Source: Allopontixanthobacter sediminis | Lineage (GTDB): Bacteria; Pseudomonadota; Alphaproteobacteria; Sphingomonadales; Sphingomonadaceae | Direction of reading: 5' to 3' | Length of the DNA stretch: 64,000 nucleotides | Assembly: GCF_009828115.1 (NCBI RefSeq) | Contig: NZ_WTYL01000003.1 | Location: forward strand, 543,802 to 607,801 | Part shown: piece after piece, positions 53,176-62,581 of the stretch | How positions within the stretch are numbered: position 1 is the first letter of the stretch | Layout of the letters: the number at the start of each line of letters is the position of its first letter | The notes under the pieces: model-generated | The model's database searches: none | The model's input: only the letters and a program-made list of their open reading frames with translations | Told to the model about the DNA's origin: nothing | Translations under genes and position numbers: made by a program

Positions 53176-54666
53176 ATGCAAGATTCCGGCGCTGACGCCC
53201 ACACGGGCGAGATGCCATTCCCGCCCGACAGCGAGGTCGGACCTGTCGTTCAGTCCCTGGATTGGTCCGCGACCCCTCTCGGTCCTATCGAACAATGGCC
53301 GCACTCGTTGCTCGCCGTGGTGCGGCTGATGCTCAATTCGAAATTCCCCATGTTCGTCGCTTGGGGCGAAGACCTTACTTTCATCTACAACGATGCGTAT
53401 TCCCCAATCCTCGGCGCAAAACATCCGCAGGCCATGGGCCGGCCGTTCAAGGAAATCTGGGGTGAAATCTGGGAAGAGATCCTTCCGCTGATCGAACGCG
53501 CGCTAGCCGGTGAGGCCAGCTGGCTGGAAGACCTGCCGCTCACCATGAACCGGCATGGCTATGACGAGCAGACGCATTTCACCTTTTCCTACTCACCGGT
53601 CCACAGCGAGACGGGGGACATCGCCGGGATGTTCTGCACGTGTACGGAAACGACCAAGAAGGTTACTGCGGAGCAGGAAATTGCCGACCAGCGCAACCGT
53701 CTGATGATGATGTTCGAACAGGCGCCGGGCTTCATGGCAATGCTGCGGGGTCCCGAGCATGTGTTCGAACTGGCGAATGCAGCCTATGTCGATCTTATCG
53801 GTCGGCGGGAATATCTGGGAAAACCCGTCCGGAGCGTACTGCCCGAGGTCGAGGACCAGGGCTTCTTCGACGCGCTGGACGCAGTGTACGAGACTGGTGA
53901 GCCGTTCAACGCGCGCGGAATGCCGATCACCTTGACGCAAGGACCGGGTGGGACTTCGGGCGAACGTTTCCTCGATTTCGTCTACCAGCCCGTCACCGAC
54001 GCGCGCGGAGATGTTTCCGGGATATTTGTCGAAGGTTATGACGTCACCGAGCGAAAGCGCGCGGAAGACCATCAGCGTCTGCTGATCGACGAACTCAATC
54101 ACCGCGTGAAGAACATGCTGGCGATCGTCCAGGGGATCGCGATGCAAACCCTGAAAGGTGATGCCGCGACGCCAGCCGCGCGTCAGGCGTTCGAGCAGCG
54201 GTTGGGGGCACTCGCGGCCACGCACACGCTGTTGACGCGGGGGAACTGGGCGGATGTGTCAATCCGCGAGGTGGTCTCGGCATCTCTGGAGCCGTTCAGT
54301 GAAGGTACCGGACGAATTTTGATGGACGGACCGCAACTGGAAATCTCGCCCAAGACGGCCATTACGCTGGCTCTGGCCCTGCATGAACTTGCGACGAATG
54401 CAGCGAAATACGGCGCGCTCTCCAACGACACCGGCACCGTAACGATCAGTTGGCAGGTGTCGGACAAGGGCGGCGAACCCCGCCTCGGATTTCTCTGGAC
54501 CGAGAATGGAGGGCCTGCGGTCGAACTACCCGCACGGCGCGGTTTTGGAACCCGCATGATCGAACGCGGCTTGGCCGCCGAGCTTGACGGTGAAGTGAAG
54601 ATCGAGTTCAAACCCTCGGGCGTGGTCTGCTCGGTCGATGCGCCATTCGGGCCAAGGGAAGAATGA
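53176..54666 (+). CDS. PAS-domain HWE-type sensor histidine kinase
   Basis: A cytoplasmic 496-residue kinase: two PAS domains (about residues 40-165 and 175-300), then an HWE catalytic core. The phospho-accepting His is 309 (DELNHRVKNML), the N-box is LHELATNAAKYGAL (near 399), and the HWE tryptophan-glutamate is in LWTENGGP. HWE kinases are frequent in alphaproteobacteria, often for light, redox or general stress. The stop overlaps the ATG of a single-domain receiver gene, so the two form a two-component pair. Upstream 286 bases hold no gene I can support. Confidence 0.92.
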   Translation: MQDSGADAHTGEMPFPPDSEVGPVVQSLDWSATPLGPIEQWPHSLLAVVRLMLNSKFPMFVAWGEDLTFIYNDAYSPILGAKHPQAMGRPFKEIWGEIWEEILPLIERALAGEASWLEDLPLTMNRHGYDEQTHFTFSYSPVHSETGDIAGMFCTCTETTKKVTAEQEIADQRNRLMMMFEQAPGFMAMLRGPEHVFELANAAYVDLIGRREYLGKPVRSVLPEVEDQGFFDALDAVYETGEPFNARGMPITLTQGPGGTSGERFLDFVYQPVTDARGDVSGIFVEGYDVTERKRAEDHQRLLIDELNHRVKNMLAIVQGIAMQTLKGDAATPAARQAFEQRLGALAATHTLLTRGNWADVSIREVVSASLEPFSEGTGRILMDGPQLEISPKTAITLALALHELATNAAKYGALSNDTGTVTISWQVSDKGGEPRLGFLWTENGGPAVELPARRGFGTRMIERGLAAELDGEVKIEFKPSGVVCSVDAPFGPREE

Positions 54667-55019
54667 CCGATCTACGCGGAAAACGCATCCTGATCGTCGA
54701 AGACGAGCCGATTGTTGCAATGGCGGCGGAAGACATGCTGCTCGATCTTGGCTGTCATGTGGTTGGCCCAGCGCATTCGCTTGACCGCGCCCTGGCCTTG
54801 ATCGAGAGCGAAACCCCGGACGCTGCGATATTGGACATCAATTTGAACGGCGAACGGAGTTATTCAGTCGCCGCAAAGCTTGCCTCGCTGAACGTGCCTT
54901 ACGCCTTCGCCACGGGATACGCGCCCGACCACTTCGATTGCGACCTCTCGGCAGCGATAGTTCTGGAAAAGCCCTACAGCCGCGCACAGCTCGAAGCGCT
55001 GTTGCACCAGATCCTTTAA
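54663..55019 (+). CDS. Single-domain response regulator
   Basis: A 118-residue receiver domain without output domain. Asp 58 (AILDINLNGE) is the phosphorylation site, the acidic pair VEDEP lies at 12-16, Thr 84 is in FATGY, and Lys 103 is in LEKPY. This FATGY form is common in receivers that partner with HWE kinases. It starts within the stop codon of the kinase gene. The output is unknown; it may act as a phosphate sink or by protein contact. Confidence 0.92.
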   Translation: MTDLRGKRILIVEDEPIVAMAAEDMLLDLGCHVVGPAHSLDRALALIESETPDAAILDINLNGERSYSVAAKLASLNVPYAFATGYAPDHFDCDLSAAIVLEKPYSRAQLEALLHQIL

Positions 55020-55217
55020 GCTGATCTCAACTGGAGCAACTGACGGTGACCGGTGTGGCGCCGCTGGCATCGCGTGTGGGGGCTGACTTCGGGTCCAGGG
55101 GCGGCCGAGGCGGAGGGCTCCAGGACGCCGAAAGTCGATCACCTGCATTCGGCATTACTTTGGAAGATTGCGGCGATACCTGTTCCCCCGATCACCAACG
55201 TCTATATACCGCCCGAT

Positions 55218-56021
55218 ATGAGCACTCTCCCTAGACCTTCGACGCTGCGCCAACGCTGCCAGTTGCTTGTCGAAAGCCGGCGGTTCGAACAGGTGATCAC
55301 CGCGGTAATCGTGGTCAACGCCATCGGTTTGGGCCTCGAAACCTCGCCCGAAATCATGGCGCGGTTTGGCAGTATCATCCACGCGCTCGACCGCGCCGCC
55401 ATCGCGATCTTCGTAATCGAGATCGCGATCAAGTTGTTTGCCTATCGCCTGCGGTTCTTTCGCAACGGATGGAATGTTTTCGATTTCCTCATCGTCGGCG
55501 TCGCGCTGGTACCCGCCGGGCAGCAATTCTCCGTCTTGCGCGCACTGCGCATATTGCGGGCGCTCCGGCTCGTCTCGGTCGTGCCAAGCATGCGCAGGGT
55601 CATCGTGGGGCTGTTCAGCGCGATCCCCAGCATCGGAACGGTGATCGTGATGCTGGCACTGCTGTTTTATATCAGCGCGGTCATGGCGACGAGCATGTTT
55701 GGCGAAGCTTTTCCTGAATGGTTCGGCAGTTTCGGAGCCTCGCTATACTCGTTGTTCCAGATCATGACGCTGGAAAGCTGGTCAATGGGGATTGTCCGTC
55801 CGGTGATGGAGGAATATCCCTATGCCTGGGCGTTCTTCGTGCCATTCATCCTGGTCACCAGCTTCATCGTGCTCAACCTTTTCATCGGTGTCATCGTGAA
55901 CGCCATGTCCGAAGCAACGGACGAAGAAGCGCACAACGAACGCGAGGAAATACTCCAGGAGCTACGGACTTTGGGAGAAAATGTGAGAGCGCTTCGCAAG
56001 GCGGCGGACAAGAACGACTGA
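55218..56021 (+). CDS. Bacterial voltage-gated sodium channel (NavBac type)
   Basis: A 267-residue, six-helix ion channel subunit that should form tetramers. The S4 voltage sensor has regularly spaced arginines, VLRALRILRALRLVSVVPSMRRV (residues 106-128). The pore filter TLESW (184-188), followed by SMG, is that of sodium-selective NavBac channels. S6 (about 208-230) and a charged C-terminal coiled coil (232-262) follow. ATG 55218 gives the family N-terminus; the frame is open to 55053. The kinase-receiver pair lies 198 bases upstream on the same strand. Confidence 0.94.
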   Translation: MSTLPRPSTLRQRCQLLVESRRFEQVITAVIVVNAIGLGLETSPEIMARFGSIIHALDRAAIAIFVIEIAIKLFAYRLRFFRNGWNVFDFLIVGVALVPAGQQFSVLRALRILRALRLVSVVPSMRRVIVGLFSAIPSIGTVIVMLALLFYISAVMATSMFGEAFPEWFGSFGASLYSLFQIMTLESWSMGIVRPVMEEYPYAWAFFVPFILVTSFIVLNLFIGVIVNAMSEATDEEAHNEREEILQELRTLGENVRALRKAADKND

Positions 56022-56093
56022 CTGGGCCGAGCCCGGTCCGAAACAGCTTGATCCCTGGCTTAAATCGCTGAAGCGAAGAATTAAAACTCAAAG

Positions 56094-56170
<77 letters not shown>

Positions 56171-56212
56171 ACACTTTTTCGAGTACGAAATCCTTCCTGA
56201 GTTGGCATCCGG

Positions 56213-56286
56213 TGGGCCCGGAGGGACTCGAACCCCCGACCTAGCCGTTATGAGCGGCCAGCTCTAACCAACTGAGCTACAGGCCC
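56213..56286 (-). tRNA. tRNA with CAT anticodon (Ile2 more likely than elongator Met)
   Basis: A complete cloverleaf: acceptor GGGCCTG/CGGGCCC, D-arm AGCTCAGTTGGTTAGAGC, anticodon loop CTCATAA, T-loop GGTTCGAGTCC, discriminator A. CCA is not encoded (CCG follows). C4-G69 and C5-G68 pairs match the determinants for lysidine formation by TilS, so Ile2 reading AUA is favoured. Elongator Met remains possible. The initiator type is excluded by the paired first base. Confidence 0.9.
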
Positions 56287-56381
56287 TCAGGATCTCGTTC
56301 AGCGGTGCCGCGCCTAGCTTGGCTTGGGGCAGGTGGCAAGCACCAAGATACCGCTTAATGGACGCAAACCGAAAAAAGGTG

Positions 56382-57380
56382 TCAGATTTCCACCGATCTG
56401 ATGATTTCGGCCACGCTGGTGGGCGCCGTACCGCGTTTATCGAGATAGCTGTAAATCGTCCTCCACCAGTCGTAGAACCGGTCGAGATCCTCCTCCGTGC
56501 GGACATAAGGCGTGTTTCCCGGAACCAGCGACGGGCTGTGGAAGGACAACACCAGTATGGGCAAGCCGTCATCCAGAGCGATGTCGATACCGCGCAGCGC
56601 CTCCTCTACCGAAATTCCTTCAGGAGTCAGGGAAATTCGCTCCAGCAGGGAGAGCTTGGACAGGATGCCGCCAAGATGGGGGTAGCGGTCGACCAGCGGC
56701 TGGAGCAGGTCGCCCTGCCTACGCATGATACCCCAGAAGACGGAAGTGAGGGGCAGTTCGAGCACGCCTTGCGGTTCGTCCAGCCAGTAGGGCACGAGCG
56801 GTGTCGCGCGGTAATCCGGCCCGTGGCCCGGGCGGTAGTCGAATTTAGTCCGCACGGAGGAGTCGATCGCGATCCCGGCCTCGCGCAGCATCGCCACGCT
56901 ATTGGGCCCGAGACCGTAGCGGCCCGCGCGATAGATCATCGGTTCGACATGGAAGTTTTCCTCGATCTTGTCCTTGAGGCGCATGAATTTTTCGCGCTCG
57001 AGTGCAAGCGGCAGGTTCCCGGCATAACTGTTGTAGGCGTTCACCTCTTCCTCGTGCGGGGGATTGACCCAGGGATGAAGCTGGATGCCGATCTCGGCCT
57101 TGCCGGATTTCACTGCATCGCCGAGGATCTCCGCCGCCAGGGGCGATGCGGCGACCGGCCAGTCGATCAGGTAGACCGGCGAGACACCGATGCCTTCGCA
57201 GAACTGCTGGAATTTCGCGAGCCGCCCGATGTGGTCCAAACTGTGTTCGCTGGGCGAAAAGGGCGCGTCCCAGTCGAATTCCTCTTCGGTATCGACGGTC
57301 AGCAGGCTGCGCTGTCCCCAACCCGCACGAAAGCGGGCGATACCTTCAGGCCTTGGGGGATCGGAAACTGACCGCTGCAA
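56382..57380 (-). CDS. WalW-like polysaccharide deacetylase family protein
   Basis: A 332-residue protein related to NodB-fold deacetylases, of the WalW type found in sphingomonad and other capsule-related regions. LLTVDTEEEFDW (near residue 27) supplies the acid, IQLHPWVNPPHEEE (near 99) a His pair, and YRAGRYGLGPNS (near 150) the Arg-rich loop; LSFHSPSLVPGNTPY is near 275. The substrate is unknown; removal of acetyl from cell-envelope glycans is expected. TTG 57380 is used, with GAGGGGG ten bases ahead. No neighbouring polysaccharide cluster. Confidence 0.82.
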   Translation of the reverse strand: MQRSVSDPPRPEGIARFRAGWGQRSLLTVDTEEEFDWDAPFSPSEHSLDHIGRLAKFQQFCEGIGVSPVYLIDWPVAASPLAAEILGDAVKSGKAEIGIQLHPWVNPPHEEEVNAYNSYAGNLPLALEREKFMRLKDKIEENFHVEPMIYRAGRYGLGPNSVAMLREAGIAIDSSVRTKFDYRPGHGPDYRATPLVPYWLDEPQGVLELPLTSVFWGIMRRQGDLLQPLVDRYPHLGGILSKLSLLERISLTPEGISVEEALRGIDIALDDGLPILVLSFHSPSLVPGNTPYVRTEEDLDRFYDWWRTIYSYLDKRGTAPTSVAEIIRSVEI

Positions 57381-57442
57381 GTTCGTAATGCCCCCTCATA
57401 ATAGCGGCCTTATACATGCCCCGGGCCGCTATTGCGAGGGTG

Positions 57443-59185
57443 TCAGGCAGTTTCCGCCGTGTCTGCCGAATTGTCCGCTGCCCGGCTGCTTAGCGGTAGC
57501 CGGAGCGTGATCCAGTTGTCCGCTCTCACTAGGTCGCCGCCCGCCGCGCGGGCCTCGGCGCGAACCAGCCTAAGGGCGAACCCGGCGCCGAACACCCCCG
57601 CACTGAGCGAACCGCTGCTGGGCCGCGTGCTGGCGGCAAAGATATCGTCCGATTCGCCGAGGCTGACGGGCAGTTCGCATGACAGTTTTGCCATGAGCCC
57701 GTCACGGTCGAGGGTGACGTGGACCAGCTCGCCCGCCCCGATGGCGCTGGCGAGCGTCGCCAGCAGCCGCCAGCCGAGCGCTTCGCATTCGCCTTCGGAC
57801 ATGGCGATCCGGCATGGGCGGCTGTCCGCGGCGAGGTCGAAACTCGAGGTCCGCGGCCGCAGGACGTCCTGCAACTGGGCACAGGTGCGATGAACGATGG
57901 CGCGCAGGTCGGCGCTGCCTTCCTCGAGTTCGAGCTCACCGGTTTCCAGCCGGGCGAGCCGGTCCAGTTCCTCGAACCCGGCCAGGATACGGGCGCTGTC
58001 GCCGGCAATCGATGCAGCCAGCGCGCGGTATTCGTGCGGAGTAGGGCCGAACAATTGCTGCTGGATTATCTCCGAAAAGCCCTGGATCGCGTTCACCGGC
58101 GTGCGCAGTTCGTGCAGCAATTGGCGCAGCCGGTCCGCCTCGCTATCCTTGCCCGCACCAGAGCCGGCAGGCGTTTCCGATTTGACGATGGCGGGCCGCC
58201 GGAATTTTCCGGCATAACCGTAGAACCGCCCGCCCGGGACTGTGAAGCGCGGCGCCGCGTCGACAATCCACCGTCCGGCGATCAGCGGGGCGCCTTCCAG
58301 GATAATGGCATAATCGCGCAGGGGCTGATGCCGGGCAAAGGCAATCGGGGTGATCCCCTCGTCGCCGAGACGTTTGCCGACCATCGCTGGAGCGACGGAA
58401 GCTTCGGCCCAGTCGATCCGTCCTTCGGCATCACTGGTGAAGGCAAAACCGGACAGGCGGGGCAGGTCGCGCCCCAGGTCACCCATAGCCTGGTCCCTAG
58501 AATTTTCGGAGGACCCGCCCGGGGATTGTTCAAGGGCGCGGCCGTTCTGGCGAGCGGCGCGGAACGCTTCGATCCGCTTGACCAGTTCGCCGATTTCGCT
58601 GTCCTTGGCCCCCGCGGCGGAGACTCCGGCGATTTCATCCTTGAAATCGTTGGCGGGCAGACCGGGGCTGAAGACCGGTTCGGCGACATTCTTGCCGGCC
58701 TGCGCAGCCGGTTCGCCCGGCAGGGGTAGGCCGCGGTCGTGGATTCCCAGACGTTCCAGCAGCCGTGCGGTACTCGGGGGCATATCGCGGCGCAGACGAA
58801 GGAAGCCGCGCGCGCGGACCGGCAGCCGCGGGATCAGCTCCTGCCAATCCTCGTCCGACAACTCGGCGCGGGCGAGGGCGGCCACCGCCACTTCGGGTTC
58901 GTCTTCCGCCAGGTGCAACGCCAATTCGGGATTGCGGAACCGCAGGCCGGGATCGCGGATCATTGCGGCACGAGCGTTGGTTGGCAACATTTCACCCAGC
59001 GCGCCCAGCCGCAGCCATGCCGAGGCGAGCAATTGCTGTTCGCGGCGGCGCTGCGGCTCTTCGGAGGTGCTTGCGGAGGACCGGCTGCCGAGAAGATCGA
59101 GCAACTGCCTGAACTGCGTCCGCGCGGCGCGCTCGCCCGTCGCGCGGTGGCGCAGCACGGTGGCAAGGCGGTCGTCGAACAGCAT
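57443..59185 (-). CDS. Histidine kinase-like protein with no recognisable N-box
   Basis: A cytoplasmic 580-residue protein. A helical N-terminal half has no known domain; the middle has a PAS-like stretch (GRFYGYAGKFRRPAI). An intact H-box LLHELRTPVNAIQG (His near residue 358) follows. The ATPase half is poor: where the N-box with its Asn should be, the sequence reads EALGWRLLATLASAIG, and only a late glycine motif (AGVFGAGFALRLVRAEARAAGG) is visible. It may be phosphorylated by another kinase or act as a scaffold. ATG 59185 has GGAG five bases ahead; TTG 59275 is less likely. Confidence 0.77.
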   Translation of the reverse strand: MLFDDRLATVLRHRATGERAARTQFRQLLDLLGSRSSASTSEEPQRRREQQLLASAWLRLGALGEMLPTNARAAMIRDPGLRFRNPELALHLAEDEPEVAVAALARAELSDEDWQELIPRLPVRARGFLRLRRDMPPSTARLLERLGIHDRGLPLPGEPAAQAGKNVAEPVFSPGLPANDFKDEIAGVSAAGAKDSEIGELVKRIEAFRAARQNGRALEQSPGGSSENSRDQAMGDLGRDLPRLSGFAFTSDAEGRIDWAEASVAPAMVGKRLGDEGITPIAFARHQPLRDYAIILEGAPLIAGRWIVDAAPRFTVPGGRFYGYAGKFRRPAIVKSETPAGSGAGKDSEADRLRQLLHELRTPVNAIQGFSEIIQQQLFGPTPHEYRALAASIAGDSARILAGFEELDRLARLETGELELEEGSADLRAIVHRTCAQLQDVLRPRTSSFDLAADSRPCRIAMSEGECEALGWRLLATLASAIGAGELVHVTLDRDGLMAKLSCELPVSLGESDDIFAASTRPSSGSLSAGVFGAGFALRLVRAEARAAGGDLVRADNWITLRLPLSSRAADNSADTAETA

Positions 59186-59447
59186 GGTGTCTCCGGATGG
59201 GTGGTCGGCCAGAACGAAACGCGTGTTGACCGGCGCGGGCGGCTTTCGCCAGACCCGGGTGCGCGCAATCGACAACTATTGTTTCCCTATCAGTTTCGAA
59301 GCGTACGAACATGGCTGTGGCGAGTGCGTTGCAAAGCGGGACAATTGCTGGCAGGAACAATAAAGTTAGCCACACGCCGAACATAACGTGGCTTTCATTA
59401 CCGGATCGCGGCATTATTCGTCTGTCGCGCTATAGGGGGAGCAAGCC

Positions 59448-59912
59448 TTGGCCAATCTTGACCAAATCGATCGCAAGTTGCTTGCCGAATTGCAGAACGA
59501 GGGGCGCGTGACCAATGTCGAATTGGCGCACCGCGTCGGTCTGACTGCGCCGCCATGCCTCCGCCGGGTCCGCGCGCTGGAAGAAGAAGGTGTCATTCGT
59601 GGGTACCATGCCGACCTCGATGCCTCGCAACTGGGGTTTGCGATCACCGTGTTCGCGATGGTCAGTTTGAAAAGCCAGGCCGAAAGCGCGCTCCGCGAAT
59701 TCGAGGAACACATGGCGCAGTTGCCCGAAGTGCGCGAGTGCCACATGCTCAACGGCGAGATCGACTTCATTCTCAAGATCGTCAGCCGCGACTTGCAGAG
59801 TTTCCAGGAATTCCTGACCAGCAAACTTACGCCGGCACCTAACGTGGCCAGCGTGAAGACATCGCTGACCATCCGCACCGCGAAACACGAACCGGGTGTG
59901 CCGCTCGGATAA
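59448..59912 (+). CDS. Lrp/AsnC family transcriptional regulator
   Basis: A 154-residue regulator: an N-terminal helix-turn-helix (LDQIDRKLLAELQNEGRVTNVELAHRVGLT) and a C-terminal RAM ligand domain (VRECHMLNGEIDFILKI near residue 97). Members respond to amino acids. The start is TTG 59448, supported by AGGGGGA seven bases upstream; no in-frame ATG gives the conserved beginning. An imperfect repeat (AGCCAC 59368-59373, GTGGCT 59388-59393) in front may be its own site. Divergent from the kinase-like gene. Confidence 0.89.
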   Translation: MANLDQIDRKLLAELQNEGRVTNVELAHRVGLTAPPCLRRVRALEEEGVIRGYHADLDASQLGFAITVFAMVSLKSQAESALREFEEHMAQLPEVRECHMLNGEIDFILKIVSRDLQSFQEFLTSKLTPAPNVASVKTSLTIRTAKHEPGVPLG

Positions 59913-59972
59913 TGGATTGGGCGGCCCGGTCGTGGTTATCCCTATCTTGAAAAAGCTTGCCGCTCGCCCCGC

Positions 59973-60743
59973 ATGACCGGCGCAGAGCAGATTATCTATT
60001 TCCACGGACTTCCCGGAAGTGGTGCAGAAACCGAGCTTTTCGGACGCGAGGCAGCGGCCCGATGCGCCGGATTCCATGTCGCCGAACGTGCGAACACGCA
60101 CTCTGCGGGTTCGGCCACCGAACACTTCGAACAGATCGCTGCAGACATTCGAAGATTTTTCCCCAGTACGCCGCTGCGTTTCATCGGCTTCTCGCTCGGC
60201 GCGGCCGCCGCTTTGCGGACTGCGCCATTTCTGGGCGTACAGGTCCAACACATCGATCTCGTCTCGGCTGCCGCGCCGCTCGATCTTGGCAACTACCTCG
60301 GTTCGATGGCAGGTGCGCCGGTATTTAGAATTGCGCGCGCTAGCCCACTGCTGTTTGGCCTTTTGGGCCGCGGGCAGGGCCTCATGGCGAGGCTTTTTCC
60401 CGGCCACCTATACTCGGCGCTGTTCGCGGCGGCTCAGGGCGCGGACGCGGAGTTGGCCAGGGACCCCGAGTTCAAGGCACGAATGGCAAGGATATTGCGG
60501 CAAGGTCTGGGTGTCGGATTGCCCGCCTATCGCCGGGAAATATCGCTGTATACCCAAGACTGGCAGTTCGAACTCGACCGCGTGATGGCCCCCGTCTCGC
60601 TAATCCACGGCAGTGACGATAACTGGTCGCCGGTGGCAATGGCGGTGGATTTGGCAGAACGCCTGCCGTGTTGCGACAGCTTGCAGATTTTGGAGGGGCG
60701 ATCGCATTATTCGTCACTTGGGGAGTTTTTTCGGACCTGCTGA
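59973..60743 (+). CDS. Alpha/beta hydrolase
   Basis: A 256-residue hydrolase-fold protein. IIYFHGLPGSG (near residue 8) is the oxyanion turn, Ser in FIGFSLGAAAALR (near 74) the nucleophile, Asp in HGSDDNWSP (near 213) and His in EGRSHYSSL (near 244) complete the triad. The substrate is unknown. The predicted start is ATG 59973, 60 bases after the Lrp gene. The same strand continues with the cytochrome c gene. Confidence 0.78.
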   Translation: MTGAEQIIYFHGLPGSGAETELFGREAAARCAGFHVAERANTHSAGSATEHFEQIAADIRRFFPSTPLRFIGFSLGAAAALRTAPFLGVQVQHIDLVSAAAPLDLGNYLGSMAGAPVFRIARASPLLFGLLGRGQGLMARLFPGHLYSALFAAAQGADAELARDPEFKARMARILRQGLGVGLPAYRREISLYTQDWQFELDRVMAPVSLIHGSDDNWSPVAMAVDLAERLPCCDSLQILEGRSHYSSLGEFFRTC

Positions 60744-60813
60744 TAGGGATCGGCCTGGCCCGTAATTGCACTGCGCGATTGCCGTCACCCGCGAAACGCT
60801 GCACTATGTGATC

Positions 60814-61206
60814 ATGCACCGCATATCAGCCATCGCGTTCGCCGCATTCTCGCTCGCCGCTTGCCAGTCGGTGTCATCGGGGCCGCCAGCACCGGCTGCG
60901 GCGGTTACGCCGGCGCCAACAGTTCTCACCGGCCAGGCCAAGGCGGGGTTCGTGCTGTCGGAAGCGCTGTGTTCCGGGTGTCATGCGATCAAGGCGGGCG
61001 AGATTTCGCCCAACCCGATGTCGCCGACCTTCGCGATGATTGCCAATTCCGCAGGGCTGACGCGGGAGACGCTGTCGGAATATCTGCGCGATTCGCACAA
61101 TTATCCCGAGACCATGAACTTCGAAGTGGCCGAGGAAGACGGCGATGTGCTGGCGGCGTATATCATCACGCTGCGCAGCGAGGATTTCACCCCGCCGATC
61201 CAGTGA
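60814..61206 (+). CDS. Small lipoprotein cytochrome c
   Basis: A 130-residue mono-haem c-type cytochrome anchored by lipid. The lipobox LAAC (Cys near residue 17) is followed by an Ala/Pro linker, and the haem site is CSGCH (residues 53-57). A Met in NYPETMNFEV (near 103) can serve as the sixth ligand. It probably shuttles electrons at the periplasmic membrane face. ATG 60814 starts the signal sequence. It is convergent with accC, 15 bases apart. Confidence 0.84.
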   Translation: MHRISAIAFAAFSLAACQSVSSGPPAPAAAVTPAPTVLTGQAKAGFVLSEALCSGCHAIKAGEISPNPMSPTFAMIANSAGLTRETLSEYLRDSHNYPETMNFEVAEEDGDVLAAYIITLRSEDFTPPIQ

Positions 61207-61221
61207 ACCTTCGGCGGGGGG

Positions 61222-62571
61222 TTAACCCTCCCGCGTCTCCAGCCATTCTTCCAGCCATTTGATGCTGTAATCGCCGTTCAGCACGTCGTCCTGCCGCAGC
61301 AATTCCTGATGCAGCGGGATCGACGTCTTGACCCCGTCGACGACCATTTCCTCCAGTGCCCGGCGCAGGCGCATGATGCAGCCTTCGCGATTGCGGCCAT
61401 AGACGATAAGCTTGGCGATCATGCTGTCGTAGTAGGGGGGAATCTTATAGCCCGCGTACAGCCCGCTATCGACCCGCACATGCATCCCGCCCGCCGCGTG
61501 ATAGGCGGTGACCAGGCCGGGTGACGGTGCGAAGGTGAACGGGTCTTCCGCGTTGATCCGGCATTCGATGGCGTGGCCCTTGAACTCGATGTCTTCCTGC
61601 CTGATCGACAGGGGCTTGCCGTCGGCGATGCGAATCTGTTCGCGCACCAGGTCAACGCCGGTAATCATTTCGGTTACCGGATGTTCGACTTGCAGGCGGG
61701 TGTTCATTTCGATGAAATAGAACTCGCCGTTTTCCCACAGGAACTCGATCGTGCCCGCGCCGCGGTAACCCATTCCCGCCATCGCCTTCGAACAGGTTTC
61801 GCCCATCCGGTTGCGGTCCTCTTTGGAAATGACCGGGGAGGGCGCTTCCTCGAGGACTTTCTGATGGCGGCGCTGGAGCGAACAGTCGCGCTCGCCCAGA
61901 TGGATCGCGTTGCCTCCGCCGTCGCCGAACACCTGGAATTCGATATGCCGCGGGTTGCCGAGGTATTTCTCGAGATAGACGGTGGCGTCGCCGAACGCGG
62001 CCTTCGCCTCGCTGCCCGCCTGCTTCATCAGTGTCTCAAGCTCGTGCGGGCCGGTGCACACCTTCATGCCGCGGCCGCCGCCGCCCGAGGCTGCCTTGAT
62101 AATCACCGGATAGCCGATTTCTTCCGCGATCTTCGCCGCTTCCGCAACGTCTTCGATCGCGCCGTCAGAGCCGGGGACCAGCGGAATGCCGAGCGCGCCC
62201 GCGGTCCGCTTGGCCTCGACCTTGTCACCCATCGTGCGGATATGTTCCGGCTTGGGGCCGATCCACTTGATGTCGTGCGCTTCGACGATCTCGGCGAATT
62301 TCGCGTTTTCCGACATGAAGCCGTAGCCGGGGTGGATCGCATCGGCGTGGGAAATTTCGGCGGCGGAGATGATCGCCGCCATGTTGAGATAGCTCTCGCT
62401 GGCGGGCGGCGGGCCGATGCATACCGCATGGTCGGCCAGCCGCACATGCATGGCGTCGGCGTCGGCGGTGGAATGCACCGCGACCGTCTCGATGCCCATT
62501 TCATGCGCGGCACGGTGGATGCGCAAGGCGATTTCGCCGCGGTTGGCGATTAATATCCGGCTGATTCCCAT
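61222..62571 (-). CDS. accC: Acetyl-CoA carboxylase biotin carboxylase subunit
   Basis: The ATP-dependent biotin carboxylase of acetyl-CoA carboxylase, the first step of fatty acid synthesis. It has 449 residues with an ATP-grasp fold: [16 protein letters not shown] at the start, [13 protein letters not shown] (near residue 159) as the glycine loop, and [20 protein letters not shown] (near 285) with catalytic residues. It follows accB by ten bases on the same strand. The operon here is aroQ-accB-accC. Confidence 0.97.
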   Translation of the reverse strand: MGISRILIANRGEIALRIHRAAHEMGIETVAVHSTADADAMHVRLADHAVCIGPPPASESYLNMAAIISAAEISHADAIHPGYGFMSENAKFAEIVEAHDIKWIGPKPEHIRTMGDKVEAKRTAGALGIPLVPGSDGAIEDVAEAAKIAEEIGYPVIIKAASGGGGRGMKVCTGPHELETLMKQAGSEAKAAFGDATVYLEKYLGNPRHIEFQVFGDGGGNAIHLGERDCSLQRRHQKVLEEAPSPVISKEDRNRMGETCSKAMAGMGYRGAGTIEFLWENGEFYFIEMNTRLQVEHPVTEMITGVDLVREQIRIADGKPLSIRQEDIEFKGHAIECRINAEDPFTFAPSPGLVTAYHAAGGMHVRVDSGLYAGYKIPPYYDSMIAKLIVYGRNREGCIMRLRRALEEMVVDGVKTSIPLHQELLRQDDVLNGDYSIKWLEEWLETREG

Positions 62572-62581
62572 GGTGTTCGCC

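Noticed and set aside
55053..55217. 55-residue N-terminal extension of the sodium channel
   Set aside because: Not channel-like; ATG 55218 gives the normal short N-terminus before S1.
59368..59393. AGCCAC/GTGGCT repeat before the Lrp gene as a firm operator
   Set aside because: Six base pairs with a 14-base spacer is close to chance expectation; mentioned only as a possibility.
61573..62553. 326-residue + strand frame opposite accC
   Set aside because: Antisense of a confidently assigned biotin carboxylase.
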